A DNA stretch of 64,000 nucleotides, taken from contig CAVPIK010000009.1 in the NCBI GenBank assembly GCA_963704975.1, positions 66,021 through 130,020 on the forward strand, in the 5' to 3' direction. Of the stretch, positions 42,668-54,658 are shown one piece after another (within the stretch, counting starts at the first letter, position 1; each line of letters starts with the position of its first letter). A model generated the notes under the pieces. The model ran no database searches. It was not told where the DNA came from and saw only the letters and a program-made list of their open reading frames with translations. A program made the position numbers and the translations under genes. The stretch comes from JAGNDO01 sp963704975. Lineage in GTDB: Bacteria > Chloroflexota > Anaerolineae > Caldilineales > Caldilineaceae.

Positions 42668-44381
42668 TTAGGGCGCTTCGCTCAACGTATAGCTGATCAC
42701 AACGCCAATGATGCGTAGGGCGCTGTGTACGGTTTCCCATTTTCCGCTCGTTGGGCGCACGTAAATTTCATAGAAAGTTGTGCGGTTGTTGACGACATCA
42801 TTGATGACCGCACTGCGACTGCCAATGCCGTTCAACCCGCTGGAATCGACTTGGCCCAGGGCTGTGGTGATGTAAGCGCCATTGGTGCCGTGTTTGAGAA
42901 TGCTGGCCGCCAAGTTAAGCGTACTCGTGTCGCTGAAATGGGCCTCAAGCCCGGTGATCGTGGCCCCGTCTGGCAGGTTTAGCGGGGCCAAAAGATCGTC
43001 ATCTCCTGTGTTGGCCGCAAGGAAATAGGAACCGGCTGTCGAACCAGCAGAGAAGAACGATGTGCCTGACTCGATTGCCCGGGTCTGAAATTGTCCCCGC
43101 TGACACTGAAATAGTGGGTGCGCGGTGCGTTGTAGCGCACGGAATCCGCCTCAATATATCCAAAGGCATGGAGCGCAGCGTTGTTCTGGCTGTAGGCCGC
43201 GACCCCATACCCGTCAATACTCTGCCCATAGACCCCGATGCCCGATGGTGCTGAAACCCAATGACACCGTCATTGCTCCCGCTCACACCCACCACGCCCC
43301 GGCCCAGTTTGGAATCGCCCAGAACGCCGCTATAGCTGTTCGATCGTGGTGCCGGATGCCCCGGCCACACCATAGACACCCGGCCTTGCCCACCTGGGTG
43401 GATGTCGTGCTGGCGGTCAGGCCATTGCCGTCGCCGGACTGGGTGACTTGCAGAATGGGCGAGGCGTTGGACCCGGTCATGGTGTCCGGCCCGGCGCTGT
43501 TGATGTAGGCGGCGTCGTGGTTGTGGACCGTGGCGGCGAAGGAGCTGCTGTTCAGCCCATCCAACAGATCCGCGTCCAGACCCGGAGCCGGTGCCGTCCG
43601 CGCCGGTGACGATGGAGAAGACCTCGCTGTCCCGGGCCAGGGTGTCCGCCACCCGGGCGTCGGCCACAGTCCCACTGGTGATGTCCGCGCCGCTGTGGGC
43701 GTGGGCCGCGGTGGCAAAGGCCCCGCTGTTCAGCCCATCCAACAGATCCGCATCCAACCCGGAGCCGGTGCCATCTGCCGCCGTGATGAGGGAGAAGACT
43801 TCATTGTCCCGGGCGATGGTGGGGGCCACCCGACCGTCGGCCACGGTGCCGCTGGTGATGTCCGCGCCGCTGTGGGCGTGGGCCGCGGGGGCAAAGGCCG
43901 AGGCCGTCTGGCCGTTGAGCAGGGCCGCGTTCTCCGCAAAGAGGGCGTAGGCCACATGGGCCAGATGCTGCCGGGGCGTGGCCTCCGCATCCGCCCCCAC
44001 CTTGATGGCCAGCCAAAGCTCTTGGCCGGTGAAGTGAGCGGTATTCAGGCCGGTGATTTCACCCAAAAGCACACTGAACACCCCATTGCTCACCTGGACA
44101 TCCCGGGTCTCCGTCCACAAAGCCGTGCCGTTGCTTGCCACGGTGTAAAGCCGGAAAGACATTTCATAGGTGCCGTTCGGCTTGGGCGCACCCGTGGCAG
44201 GATCGACCAGCCGCCCTTGATAGCTCAACAGCGGGGTCACCCCAGGAATGTGCGGGGCAATGGCCGTGGTGCTGACCATGGATCCCCCCACGGCGATGCT
44301 GGACCCGGCGATCAGCATCACCAAGAGCAGGCCAATCGGGATCAAAAAATGGCGCAGGGGGCGAATTGAGGAATGTGTCAT
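42668..44381 (-). CDS. Secreted repeat protein of tail-fibre-like type, frameshifted
   Basis: Signal peptide near MTHSSIRPLRHFLIPIGLLLVMLIAG. The N-terminal domain is LSYQGRLVDPATGAPKPNGTYEMSFRLYTV ... ALWTETRDVQVSNGVFSVLLGEITGL ... ELWLAIKVG, a beta domain common in Chloroflexota and Bacteroidota surface proteins. Two repeats of about 46 residues follow (HAHSGADITSGTVAD, R-V-A-x-T-x-ARD-x-EVFS, ADGTGSGLDADLLDGLNS), then a C-terminal beta-rich part (FSVSGDNFQTRAIESG ... PTSGKWETVHSALRII). Frame changes near 43580, 43375, 43250, 43080 and 43000; about 571 residues. Unlike its neighbours it lacks the L-P tail, ending YTLSEAP. Role probably structural or adhesive. Confidence 0.7.
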
Positions 44382-44894
44382 AGGGATACCTCCAACAGTC
44401 TACACAGTTGAAAATTAGAAGAGATAAAGCAGCAGGCCGAATGAATGGTTGAGAATAAAATCACCCTGTCTCAACTCCAACGTCATGGGATAATGTGGGC
44501 GGCAATGGGCTTGCGGAGTGACAAGGGGAGAGTGTTCGGGAAAAAACGGATTGTCCTGTTGTTTCCCCAAACCAGACCGCTTGAGCAAGTGGCGTGCGAA
44601 GAACGGAGTCGGGTCGATTTTGAAGAATCGACTACCTCTACTCTACTATTGAAACGATCAAAAGTCAACCGTTTTTTCGTCCCCTTACTGCCCGATTAAG
44701 AAGAGTGATCGGAGAAACAATCCCCACAATCGGAAACCGGGTAAGTAGCCATTCTGGTTGTTCCCTTGTATAATATGCCCATTCATCTGGCCCCAAATCA
44801 CTCAACGTCGGCCCTGGCCGGTTTGCGACTGTTGCGGGCCAAGATCCCATCAACTCAACAACCCACGCTGGATTGAACACAAGGAGCAACTTCC
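44382..44894. promoter_or_regulatory. Divergent promoter region between the secreted island and the aminotransferase
   Basis: About 510 bases, A/T-richer than its surroundings. It contains the hairpin GTCGATTTTGAAGAATCGAC (44613-44632) and a consensus TATAAT (44769-44774) about 120 bases upstream of the aminotransferase start. An 84-codon open frame (44445-44699) has no coding features and is not called. Confidence 0.5.
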
Positions 44895-45819
44895 ATGGCC
44901 ATGCGGGCAGACTACATTTGGATGAACGGCGAGATCATTCCTTGGGACGAGGCCAAGGTGCATGTGTTTACCCACGCCCTGCACTATGGCAGCAGCGTCT
45001 TCGAGGGCATCCGGGCCTATGAAACCGTGGATGGGCCGGGGATCTTCCGGGGCCGGGAGCATTTCGAGCGTCTGCTCTTTAGCTGCAAAGTGGCCCGCAT
45101 CCCTTCGCCGTTGACTGTGGACGAGTGGATGGATGTGACCGCCCAGGTGCTGAAGGCCAACCAACTGCGCAGCGCCTACGTCCGGCCCCTGGTCTTCCGG
45201 GGCTACGAAAGCTCTGGGCATTGATGGCCGCAAGTGCCCGGTGGACGCCATCCTGGCCACGGTGCCCTGGGGCCGCTATTTGGGCAACGATGCCATCGAG
45301 AACGGCATCGACGTGCAGGTGAGCAGTTGGCGGCGCATGGCCCCCAACATGCTCAGCCCCATGGCCAAGATCGGCGGCCAGTACATCAGCAGCCAGAACA
45401 TCGCCATGGAAGCCCACGACAACGGCTTCTCCGAAGGCATCGCCCTGGACGGCAACGGCCAGATCAGCGAGGGCAGCGGCGAGAACATCTTCATCATCAA
45501 GGGCGGCACCATCTACACCCCGCCCATGTCCAGCAGCATTCTGGGCGGCATCACCCGCAACAGCGCCATGATCATCGCCGAAAGCCTGGGCTACACCGTG
45601 GTGGAGACCTCCATGAGCCGGGAGATGCTCTACATGGCCGACGAGATCTTCTTCACCGGCACCGCGGCGGAGATCACCCCCGTGCGCTCCGTGGACCGCA
45701 TGCCCGTGGGCGACGGCAAGCGCGGCCCCATCACCAAGGCCGTGCAGGGCGTCTTCTTCGGCATCACCGAGGACGGCGCGCCGGATACGTGGAATTGGCT
45801 GACGAAGGTGGCGTTGTAG
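44895..45819 (+). CDS. ilvE: Branched-chain amino acid aminotransferase, frameshifted
   Basis: PLP-dependent fold-type IV transaminase for Leu/Ile/Val. Motifs: MNGEIIPWDEAKVHVFTHALHYGSSVFEGIRAY at the N-terminus, YVRPLVFRGY, the PLP lysine in SPMAKIGGQYISS, DGNGQISEGSGENIFIIKGG and EIFFTGTAAEITPVRSVD. One extra T near 45216 shifts the frame; corrected, it reads GYESLGIDGRKCPVDAIL. About 307 residues, normal. Start preceded by AAGGAGC. Confidence 0.95.
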
Positions 45820-46217
45820 GGATTTTGGAGTAGATGCTGCAAACGGGACATGGTCATCACGGTGGCAGAATGAAACCATGTAGGCTGGAGATTTACCGTC
45901 TGCCCAGCAGTGTATCGGCAACTGAAAACGTTAGCAGTCGAAGTCATCGGTGTGTCGGCGCGGTAGCGCTGCCGGATGTTCTTTTGGAGCCGTACGCGAA
46001 TTCGATTGCTGAGTTCGAGAATGGCGATATGATCGGAGACGATGGTCTATCGCGGCATGTGGGATCAGACGCCATGGCCGGCAGGTCGATATTTGATCGT
46101 ATTTTAGTCATCTATAACGACTGCCGCTGGGAATCGTGGTACAGGCGTATTGGATCGATTAGCGGCTCGATCTATGAGCAAGCAACGGAATTGAGTCGCT
46201 GACATGGACGAACATAG
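45820..46217. other. Gene-poor stretch after the aminotransferase
   Basis: About 400 bases of lower GC and different composition. An open frame (45834-46202) has no recognisable domain. Given the antitoxin-like remnant immediately downstream, it may be the remains of a toxin gene, but nothing in it supports that directly. Confidence 0.4.
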
Positions 46218-46379
46218 ACCCTTTTCGAGATTTCCAAAGCGCGCACTATTCAAGAGGCTGGTGTGTTTTGGGATGAACACGACTTCACCGACTTCGACAC
46301 GGATCTGCCGGATGTGGAGTTTGATTCTCGTGTGGAACTCATCGAATCCGACCATCCGCAAAAATTCACTCGCTCTTGA
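46218..46379 (+). pseudogene. CopG/BrnA-like antitoxin remnant
   Basis: The frame reads EISKARTIQEAGVFWDEHDFTDFDTDLPDVEFDSRVELIES...FTRS and stops at 46379. The FWDEHDFTDF block is typical of short antitoxins with a ...FW-x-x-H-D-x-T-D(F/Y)... segment (CopG/BrnA-like). No start codon exists in this frame (it opens after a TAG at 46215), while an ATG at 46204 lies in a different frame, so the 5' end is broken by an indel or the gene is decayed. Confidence 0.5.
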
Positions 46380-46383
46380 CAAC

Positions 46384-46395
46384 CTGTGCTATAAT
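46384..46395 (+). promoter_or_regulatory. Extended -10 promoter of the leuS leader
   Basis: TGTGCTATAAT: a consensus TATAAT (46390-46395) preceded by TGC. The start of transcription would fall about 2-4 bases before ATG 46405. Confidence 0.55.
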
Positions 46396-46404
46396 TCTCT
46401 CACT

Positions 46405-46488
46405 ATGAACCATCAACGCGACCGTCTTCACCACCGAATTCAACACCGCCCCCGTCGGCATCTCCGTCGGTGGCGTGGTCGCGCTTAG
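46405..46488 (+). CDS. Candidate leaderless leader peptide upstream of leuS
   Basis: 27 codons, MNHQRDRLHHRIQH..., very rich in Arg and His. The ATG is 9 bases after the TATAAT box, so the mRNA would be leaderless. Most of the ORF is inside a strong RNA hairpin (46417-46483). It may be an upstream ORF whose translation controls leuS, or an accidental ORF in a structured leader; it has no Leu enrichment. Confidence 0.35.
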   Translation: MNHQRDRLHHRIQHRPRRHLRRWRGRA

Positions 46489-46539
46489 ATAGCCCGCGTT
46501 CCGCAGGCTGCCACACCTCCTGCGCCGGACAAGGCGGGC
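46417..46539 (+). ncRNA. Candidate structured leader RNA of leuS
   Basis: Stem 1: CGCGACC (46417-46423) with GGTCGCG (46477-46483), continued by CCACCGA (46431-46437) with TCGGTGG (46467-46473). Stem 2: GCCCGC (46492-46497) with GCGGGC (46534-46539) and GCAGG (46503-46507) with CCTGC (46518-46522). It sits between a promoter and leuS, consistent with attenuation or another riboregulator. No T-box specifier stem recognised. Confidence 0.45.
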
Positions 46540-46547
46540 CGACAATC

Positions 46548-46668
46548 AAACGTGAAACGTGAGCAATGAGTGCCCTGGGCCTCCTTCCACGTTTCACGTT
46601 TTTCGTTTCACCAATCAACCGTTCGGCTGAGCTCACGTCGAACCAATCAACAAATCAACACTTTCCTC
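46548..46668. repeat. ACGTGAA-type heptamers with inverted copies, and CAATCAAC words
   Basis: ACGTGAA, ACGTGAG, CAATGAG at about 46548-46570, complementary words CACGTTT, CACGTTT, TTCGTTT at about 46592-46612, then CAATCAAC-type words to about 46665. The inverted halves can pair. Confidence 0.65.
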
Positions 46669-46686
46669 CTCCAAGGAGCGTCCATC

Positions 46687-49180
<2,494 letters not shown>

Positions 49181-49596
49181 GGGTTTGGGTGGAGTATTAA
49201 AGGTCAATAGACAGGATGGCCAGCGTAGGTTGAGTAGGCCGAGTCAACCAGCTGGTGAAAACGAATGGAGTCTAGGCCGTATCGAAACCGAAGCGGGTCA
49301 ACCCGCTTCGGATTCGATACGCCGCCAAGTCGCTGAATGGTCAGCGGATATCTCGGCGGCGGCTACTAACCTGCGCTGGTCTCGTCACGGCGGATGTCAG
49401 GCGTTATTGAAAGCTCCTGGGGTTTGGGAGTGGAGACAAATGCGAAAGTATTCTGTCATGTCGACAGGATGAGGATGGTTATTTGGTGGCGAAGTCCCCT
49501 CCTGCGCGGTTGCTATGCCCAGGGGAAAGCATGGACGAACTCATGGCCAACATGCGAGATGTGATTGTCTGTGTTTAGAGGAAATTGGAGAACGAG
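49181..49596. other. Intergenic region between leuS and the HIT gene
   Basis: 416 bases. The left half is palindromic repeat copy B (49220-49381); the right half (49382-49596) holds nothing recognised except the HIT gene's ribosome-binding region. Confidence 0.6.
49220..49381. repeat. Dispersed palindromic repeat, copy B
   Basis: Inverted-orientation copy of the 3676-3842 element, sharing the terminal CAGCGTAGGTTGAGTAGGCC block, CGAATGGAGTCTAGGCCGTATCGAAACCG, GCTGAATGGTCAGCGG and CGGCGGCGGCTACT. The central hairpin GTATCGAAACCGAAGCGGGT/ACCCGCTTCGGATTCGATAC has 20-base arms and a 2-base loop. Confidence 0.85.
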
Positions 49597-49953
49597 ATGA
49601 CCGACAACTGTATCTTCTGCAAAATCATCGCCGGTGAGATCCCGTCCCAGACCGTGTATCAGGATGATCTGGTCACTGCCTTCCGGGACATTGCGCCGAT
49701 TGCGCCCACGCATATTCTGATCGTGCCCAACCAGCATATCGTCAGCCTGGGGGGGATGAGCGAAGCCCACGCCGGGTTGTTGGGCCGGATGGTGAAGGTG
49801 GCGAATGATCTGGCCGTGTCTGAAGGTGTTGACGAGACCGGGTATCGCTTTATCACAAATGTGGGGCCGGATTCAGGCCAGGCGGTCTTTCATGTGCATT
49901 TCCATCTGCTGGGCGGGCGTCCTCTGGGCGGCATGGTGCGCCGGGCCAATTGA
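49597..49953 (+). CDS. HIT family nucleotide-binding protein
   Basis: 118 residues, intact. Starts MTDNCIFCKIIAGEIPS (Cys pair typical of HINT-type proteins), with the histidine triad HVHFHLLGG near residue 98 and TNVGPDSGQAVFH before it. HINT/PKCI-like enzymes hydrolyse purine phosphoramidates such as aminoacyl-AMP; placement after leuS is suggestive but common by chance. Start preceded by TTGGAGAACGAG. Confidence 0.95.
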   Translation: MTDNCIFCKIIAGEIPSQTVYQDDLVTAFRDIAPIAPTHILIVPNQHIVSLGGMSEAHAGLLGRMVKVANDLAVSEGVDETGYRFITNVGPDSGQAVFHVHFHLLGGRPLGGMVRRAN

Positions 49954-50147
49954 TGTTGCAAAAATTGATCAATATCTGTTCAATGTCGGGACGAAAAGGA
50001 AGTCGACGGATTATGAGTCGAGATCGGCAATTTCTTTAAGAAGGAAAGAATATTTTTTAACCAAATTGCCCCTTGATTTCTCATGAAAAAGTGTGCACAA
50101 TAGAAGATAAGGAGTTTTTGCAGCCAAAATCAAAGGAGATCGTCCCG

Positions 50148-50504
50148 ATGATCCACAAATCGCCTTCGTCTTCCACCGGACAAATGCGGATTACGTTTGA
50201 GTTGCCAGCCTGTGTTTGGGCGGATCAGGTCTTTCTTGTGGGGGATTTCAACGACTGGGATGAAGGGGCGATCCCGTTTCAACAAGATCGAAACGGGGTG
50301 TGGCGGGCGACGATGGATCTGCCCATGGGGCAGCGCTTTCAGTTCCGCTATTTGGTGGACGGCAATTGGCGCACAGATAATCATGCGGATAGCTTGGTGG
50401 AGAACATTTATCACACCACCAACAGCGTGGTCGAGACAAACTTTGGCTTCCCGGTGGAGCAGGACGGGGACATGCCCAGCATGGTCCACGACCAGATACC
50501 GTGA
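50148..50504 (+). CDS. Stand-alone CBM48/AMPK-type glycogen-binding domain protein
   Basis: 118 residues, MIHKSPSSSTGQMRITFELPACVWADQVFLVGDFNDWDEGAIPFQQDRNGVWRATMDLPMGQRFQFRYLVDGNWRTDNHAD. This is the early-set/isoamylase N-domain: VxLVGDFNxW, W-x-x-x-x-x-L-x-x-G-x-x-(Y/F)-x-F-(K/R)-Y-x-V-D-G-x-W. Such single-domain proteins bind alpha-glucans or act as regulatory subunits; no glycogen genes nearby. Start at 50148 supported by AAAGGAG. An intrinsic terminator-like hairpin lies at 50586. Confidence 0.85.
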   Translation: MIHKSPSSSTGQMRITFELPACVWADQVFLVGDFNDWDEGAIPFQQDRNGVWRATMDLPMGQRFQFRYLVDGNWRTDNHADSLVENIYHTTNSVVETNFGFPVEQDGDMPSMVHDQIP

Positions 50505-50585
50505 GGCGGTTGCAGAGGCTTTTCACAGACAACAGCCCCCCAATCGACGAGGGAATTAGGACTGAACCACCCCAAACAGAGACCC

Positions 50586-50620
50586 AACGGGCCAGGAAAA
50601 TGACTTTCCTGGCCCGTTTT
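50586..50620 (+). terminator. Rho-independent terminator upstream of radA
   Basis: AACGGGCCAGGAAA/TTTCCTGGCCCGTT with a 5-base loop followed by TTTT. Confidence 0.85.
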
Positions 50621-50654
50621 CGTGGCCCTTTTGTAGAACGATCAGGAGCATTTT

Positions 50655-52037
50655 ATGGCAAAGCTGAAGACCCGATATGTGTGCAGCAACTGTGGGGCCA
50701 CCCATCTCAAGTGGATGGGCAAGTGTCCGGCCTGTGATGAGTGGGACACCCTGGAAGAGGAGGTGGTGGATGTCTCCCCGCCCAGCCGTTCCCTGATGCC
50801 CGTGCTGGGCACGGGGGCCAAGCCCATTGCCCTGCCCGACATCCCCGCCGCGGGGACCGAGCGCCTGCCCCTCTCCAATCAGGAGTTGAGCCGGGTGCTG
50901 GGCGGCGGCATTGTGCCGGGGGCCGGGGTGCTGGTGGGCGGCGACCCCGGCATCGGCAAGAGCACCCTGCTTTTGCAGATGACCGCGGAGATCGCCCGCA
51001 CGGTGGGGCCGGCCCTCTATGTCAGCGCAGAAGAGAGCGCCCACCAGATCAAGCGGCGGGCCGCCCGACTGGGCATCGAGGAGCCCCAGCTTTTTGTCCT
51101 CTCCGAGACCAGCCTGGAGCATATCATGGCCCATGCGGAGGCCATGAAGCCCAGCCTGATCATCGTCGATTCCATCCAGGCCATCTATAGCGAGAGCAGC
51201 ACCAGCGCGGCCGGCTCGGTCTCCCAGGTGCGGGACTGCGCGGCCCGGCTGCTGCGGCTGGCCAAGATCCAGAATGTGCCCCTCTTTTTGGTGGGCCATG
51301 TGACCAAAGAGGGGTCCATCGCCGGGCCTCGGGTGTTGGAGCACATGGTGGATGCGGTCTTGCAGTTGGAGGGGGAGCGCTTTCACGCCTATCGGCTGTT
51401 GCGCTCCATCAAAAACCGCTATGGCAGCACCAACGAGGTGGGGGTCTTCGAGATGGGGGAGCAGGGGATGATCGAGGTCAAGAACCCGTCCGAGCTCTTC
51501 CTGGCCGAGCGGCTGCCCAACGCATCGGGCAGCGCCATCGCCGTCACCATGGAGGGGACCCGGCCCCTGTTGGTGGAGGTGCAGGGGTTGAGCAGCCACA
51601 GCGCCTTCAGCCAGCCCCGGCGCACGGCCAATGGGGTTGACCTCAACCGGCTGCTGCTCCTGGCCGCGGTCCTGAGCAAGCGGGTGGGGATGAATTTGAG
51701 CGACCACGATCTCTTTGTGAATGTGGTGGGGGGCTTGAAGATCGGCGAGCCGTCGGCGGATTTGGCCGTGGCCGCGGCCTTGGCCAGCAGCTTCCGCAAC
51801 GTCCCCGTGGCCGCAGACCTGGTCCTGGTGGGCGAGATTGGCCTGAGCGGCGAGTTGCGCAGCGTGGGGCAGATCGGGCGGCGGTTGAGCGAGGCGGCCA
51901 AGCTGGGCTTTAGCCGGGCCATCGTCCCCCGCAGCGCCCTGCGCCGCAAAGGCTCCGACAGCCTGCCCGAAGGCATCCAAGCCATCGGTGCGCGCACGGT
52001 CCACGAGGCCTTGGATGCGGCGCTGGTCACCAAATAA
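50655..52037 (+). CDS. radA: DNA repair protein RadA
   Basis: Intact 460 residues. N-terminal zinc finger CSNCGATHLKWMGKCPACDEW (C4), RecA-like ATPase with Walker A GDPGIGKSTLLLQ, Walker B LIIVDSIQAIY, the RadA-specific KNRYGSTNEVGVFEM motif, and the C-terminal Lon-protease-like domain (DLAVAAALASSF ... LVGEIGLSGELRSV). A branch-migration helicase in recombinational repair. Start preceded by AGGAGC. A nonamer-repeat hairpin follows. Confidence 0.97.
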   Translation: MAKLKTRYVCSNCGATHLKWMGKCPACDEWDTLEEEVVDVSPPSRSLMPVLGTGAKPIALPDIPAAGTERLPLSNQELSRVLGGGIVPGAGVLVGGDPGIGKSTLLLQMTAEIARTVGPALYVSAEESAHQIKRRAARLGIEEPQLFVLSETSLEHIMAHAEAMKPSLIIVDSIQAIYSESSTSAAGSVSQVRDCAARLLRLAKIQNVPLFLVGHVTKEGSIAGPRVLEHMVDAVLQLEGERFHAYRLLRSIKNRYGSTNEVGVFEMGEQGMIEVKNPSELFLAERLPNASGSAIAVTMEGTRPLLVEVQGLSSHSAFSQPRRTANGVDLNRLLLLAAVLSKRVGMNLSDHDLFVNVVGGLKIGEPSADLAVAAALASSFRNVPVAADLVLVGEIGLSGELRSVGQIGRRLSEAAKLGFSRAIVPRSALRRKGSDSLPEGIQAIGARTVHEALDAALVTK

Positions 52038-52040
52038 AAA

Positions 52041-52136
52041 GCGAACCGCCGAGTGCGCAGAGAACGCGGAGGAGGCGCAGAGAGAATAGAAATCTCTGCG
52101 CCCTCTCTGCGATCTCAGCGTCCTTGGCGGTTGGTC
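52041..52136. repeat. Nonamer-repeat hairpin between radA and the DUF1499 gene
   Basis: Arms AACCGCCGAGTGCGCAGAGA... and its inverted counterpart (...CTCAGCGTCCTTGGCGGTT) made of GCGCAGAGA/ACGCGGAGG 9-base words; imperfect pairing over about 40 bases per arm. Same design as 681-760 and 53184-53270. Confidence 0.75.
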
Positions 52137-52138
52137 GT

Positions 52139-52595
52139 TCAGTTCTGAATCTTTGCCACCAACTCGTTCATTCGCTTGCGGTTGGCCCCCATGTCCCCAT
52201 AGCCCAGGCGGGAGGCGGAGCGGAAGTGGATTTGGCCGGTGTCGGTGTCGATGAGAAATTCCACATCATCCACAAAGCGCCACAGGGCCGAGCGAAACTC
52301 GGCGTGGATGTAGGTTGGCTCTGTGGTGATCATCGTGTTTCTGGGCATGGACTCGATGGCGGCCAGAATGGTGGCCTGGGCCTCCGCCGGGCTGCCGGTG
52401 AAGGGGATGGGGTCCATGCGGTGATAGCTGTCGTCCGGGGTCTGCCTGGGTGGAGACGCAGTTGGGCGAGTCGGGGCAGGGGGCCAGCTTGCCGTCCGCC
52501 ACGCCGCCGGCCTTGGACGCGGCTCCGCCGCAGGCGGTCAAGCTCAAGCTCAGGGCCACCAGGGCGGCACCGATCAGTAAAGTCTGTTTACGCAT
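52139..52595 (-). CDS. DUF1499-like lipoprotein, frameshifted
   Basis: Starts MRKQTLLIGAALVALSLSLTACGG with a clear lipobox (LTAC), then LAPCPDSPNCVSTQ, the hallmark of DUF1499. After one frame change near 52435 it continues MDPIPFTGSPAEAQATILAAIESMPRNTM ... YIHAEFRSALWRFVDDVEFLIDTDTGQIHFRSASRLGYGDMGANRKRM. About 151 residues, normal. Envelope-associated, function unknown. Start preceded by AAAGGAAAC. Confidence 0.85.
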
Positions 52596-52762
52596 GTAAT
52601 AGTTTCCTTTGCGGTGATGATGGGATCTAAATAGATTGCCCAAGCACCATACCAGCTTTGCGGTCAAGCGTCTGTGAACTGGTTTCCCATCTGCTGTTCG
52701 TTGCCACCATTCAACCCTTGGCCCCCATTCCAATCCATCCACCAAACCGAAGGCTCATTCCA

Positions 52763-53202
52763 ATGACCAACTCTTTGCCCGATCCCATCTGCCCCGCCCA
52801 CCCCTGGACCAGCAAGTCACCTTCCTCTACACCCGAGATCTGGCCGCCACGGACCGCTTTTATCGAGAGATCATGGAACTGCCCCTGGTCCTGGACCAAG
52901 GATCGTGCCGCATCTACCGGGTGGGCGCGGACAGCTTTCTGGGCTTCTGCGAACGGGCCGAGGCCCCGGACCAGCCCGTGGGCATCATCTTCACCTTGGT
53001 CACCCAGGCCGTGGACGAATGGCACGCCTTTCTGGCCGCCAAAGGGGTCGAGTTCGAAAAGCCGCCCAGCCTCAACCCGACCTACAACATCTACCACACC
53101 TTCCTGCGCGACCCCAACGGCTACCTCTTGGAGATCCAACGCTTCCAAGATCCGGCGTGGCCGAAGAGAAAACAACAAATAGAACACGGATTTGACGGAT
53201 AG
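52763..53202 (+). CDS. VOC family (glyoxalase/dioxygenase-like) protein, frameshifted
   Basis: After the start MTNSLPDPICPA and one frame change near 52797 it reads LDQQVTFLYTRDLAATDRFYREIMELPLVLDQGSCRIYRVGADSFLGFCER ... VDEWHAFLAAKGVEFEKPPSLNPTYNIYHTFLRDPNGYLLEIQRFQDP. This is a single vicinal-oxygen-chelate domain with the DPxGxLLEIQ(R/F) metal-ligand Glu. Substrate unknown. About 146 residues. Lies between the divergent DUF1499 gene and an MFS transporter. Confidence 0.85.
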
Positions 53203-53270
53203 GACGGATTTTTACGGATCAAAAAAAGATCCGTTTTTAATCCGTCAAATCCGTTCAATCTGTGGTCTAT
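53184..53270. repeat. AATCCGTCA-type nonamer hairpin
   Basis: AACACGGATTTGACGGATAGGACGG... and inverted ATCCGTTTTTAATCCGTCAAATCCGTT...: nonamer words AATCCGTCA, AATCCGTTC, AATCTGTGG; overlaps the last codons of the VOC gene and precedes the MFS gene. Confidence 0.75.
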
Positions 53271-53291
53271 TTTTTCGAAAGGACCCCATCC

Positions 53292-54658
53292 ATGACTCAA
53301 TCTACCCGCCCATCCGGGATGACCGGCTTTACCGTCGTCTGGGTCGGCCAGATGATCTCCATGCTGGGCACGGGGATGACCCGCTTCGCCCTGACCATCT
53401 GGGCCTGGCAGTTGACCGGGTCGGCCACGGCCTTGGCCCTGGTGGGCTTCTTCTCCTTTGGGCCGATTGTGCTCTTCAGCCCCATCGCCGGCGCGCTGGT
53501 GGACCGCTGGAACCGCAAGCTGGTGATGATGTTGAGCGATCTGGCCGCGGGCATGTCCACCGTGGCCATCTTCGTGCTCTATGCCACGGGCCATCTGGAG
53601 ATCTGGCATCTCTACGTGGCCGGGGCCTTTGCGGGCACCTTCGAGTCCTTCCAATGGCCCGCCTATTCCGCGGCCATCACCACCATGGTGGACAAAAAGC
53701 ACTATGCCCGGGCCAGCGGCATGCTCTCCCTGGCCGAGTCGATTTCGGGGATCGCTGCGCCCGGCCCTGGCCGGGCTGCTGCTGGTGGCCATCGGCATCA
53801 ACGGCATCTTGGTCATCGACATGGTCACCTTTGTGGCGGCCGTCCTGGCCCTGCTCATGGTCGCCATCCCCCAGCCGCCCCGCACGGCGGCCGGGGACCG
53901 AGGGCAGCGGCAGCCTGTGGCAGGAATCCCTCTACGGCTTCCGCTATATCCTGGCCCGGCCCAGTTTGTTGGGGCTGCAAATGCTCTTTTTCATGAGCAA
54001 TCTGTTTGGCACCCTGGGCTTCACCCTGCTGGCCCCCATGATCCTGGCCCGCACGGGGAGCAATTCTGTGGTGTTGGGGACGGTGCAGTCGGCCTTTGGC
54101 GTGGGCGGCGTGCTGGGCGGGCTGCTTCTGACCACCTGGGGCGGACCCAAGCGCCGGGTGCATGGGGTGCTGCTGGGCTTTATCGGGGTCAGCCTGCTGG
54201 GGCAGACCTTGATGGGGTTAGGACAAATCCTGCCCGTGTGGGTGGTGGCCGCCTTCTTCTTCTCGGCCATCATGCCCATCCTCAACGGGTCGAACCAGGC
54301 CATTTGGCAGCAGAAGGTGGCCCCGGACGTGCAGGGCCGGGTCTTCGCCACCCGCCGGTTGATCGCCCAGATCACCGCGCCCCTGGCCATGCTCCTGGCC
54401 GGTCCCCTGGCCGACTTCGTCTTCGAGCCGGGCATGATGGCCGGGGGCAGCCTGGCCGCCACCTTCGGCTGGCTCGTCGGCACCGGTCCCGGCGCGGGGA
54501 TGGGGTTGATCCTCGTCATCTCTGGGTTGCTGGGCGGGTTGATTGGGATTGTGGGCTATTTCAGCCCGACGATCCGCAATGCCGAGGATATTCTGCCGGA
54601 TCATGTGGTGGCATCGCCAACAGCGCAGACGCCGACAGAGGCTGATCTCACCCCGTGA
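53292..54658 (+). CDS. MFS transporter (efflux-type), frameshifted
   Basis: MTQSTRPSGMTGFTVVWVGQMISMLGTGMTRFALTIWAWQ, then LVGFFSFGPIVLFSPIAGALVDRWNRKLVMMLSD, the MFS loop 2-3 signature (G-A-L-x-D-R-W-x-R-K). The second half includes GFRYILARPSLLGLQMLFF and GRVFATRRLIAQITAPLAMLLAGPLADFVFEP, as in the MFS_3/enterobactin-exporter-like group. About 12 membrane segments. Frame changes near 53762 and 53895. About 455 residues. Substrate not predictable. Confidence 0.88.

Noticed and set aside
44445..44699. 84-codon ORF in the divergent region before ilvE
   Set aside because: No ribosome-binding site, no recognisable domain, atypical composition and overlap with likely promoter elements.
45834..46202. 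122-codon ORF downstream of ilvE
   Set aside because: No family resemblance and no Shine-Dalgarno; kept only as a note because an antitoxin-like remnant follows it.
46405..46540. T-box riboswitch upstream of leuS
   Set aside because: A GGTGGCGTGGTCGCG segment superficially recalls the T-box, but no stem I/specifier loop is seen and the bases pair with an upstream arm in a simple hairpin.
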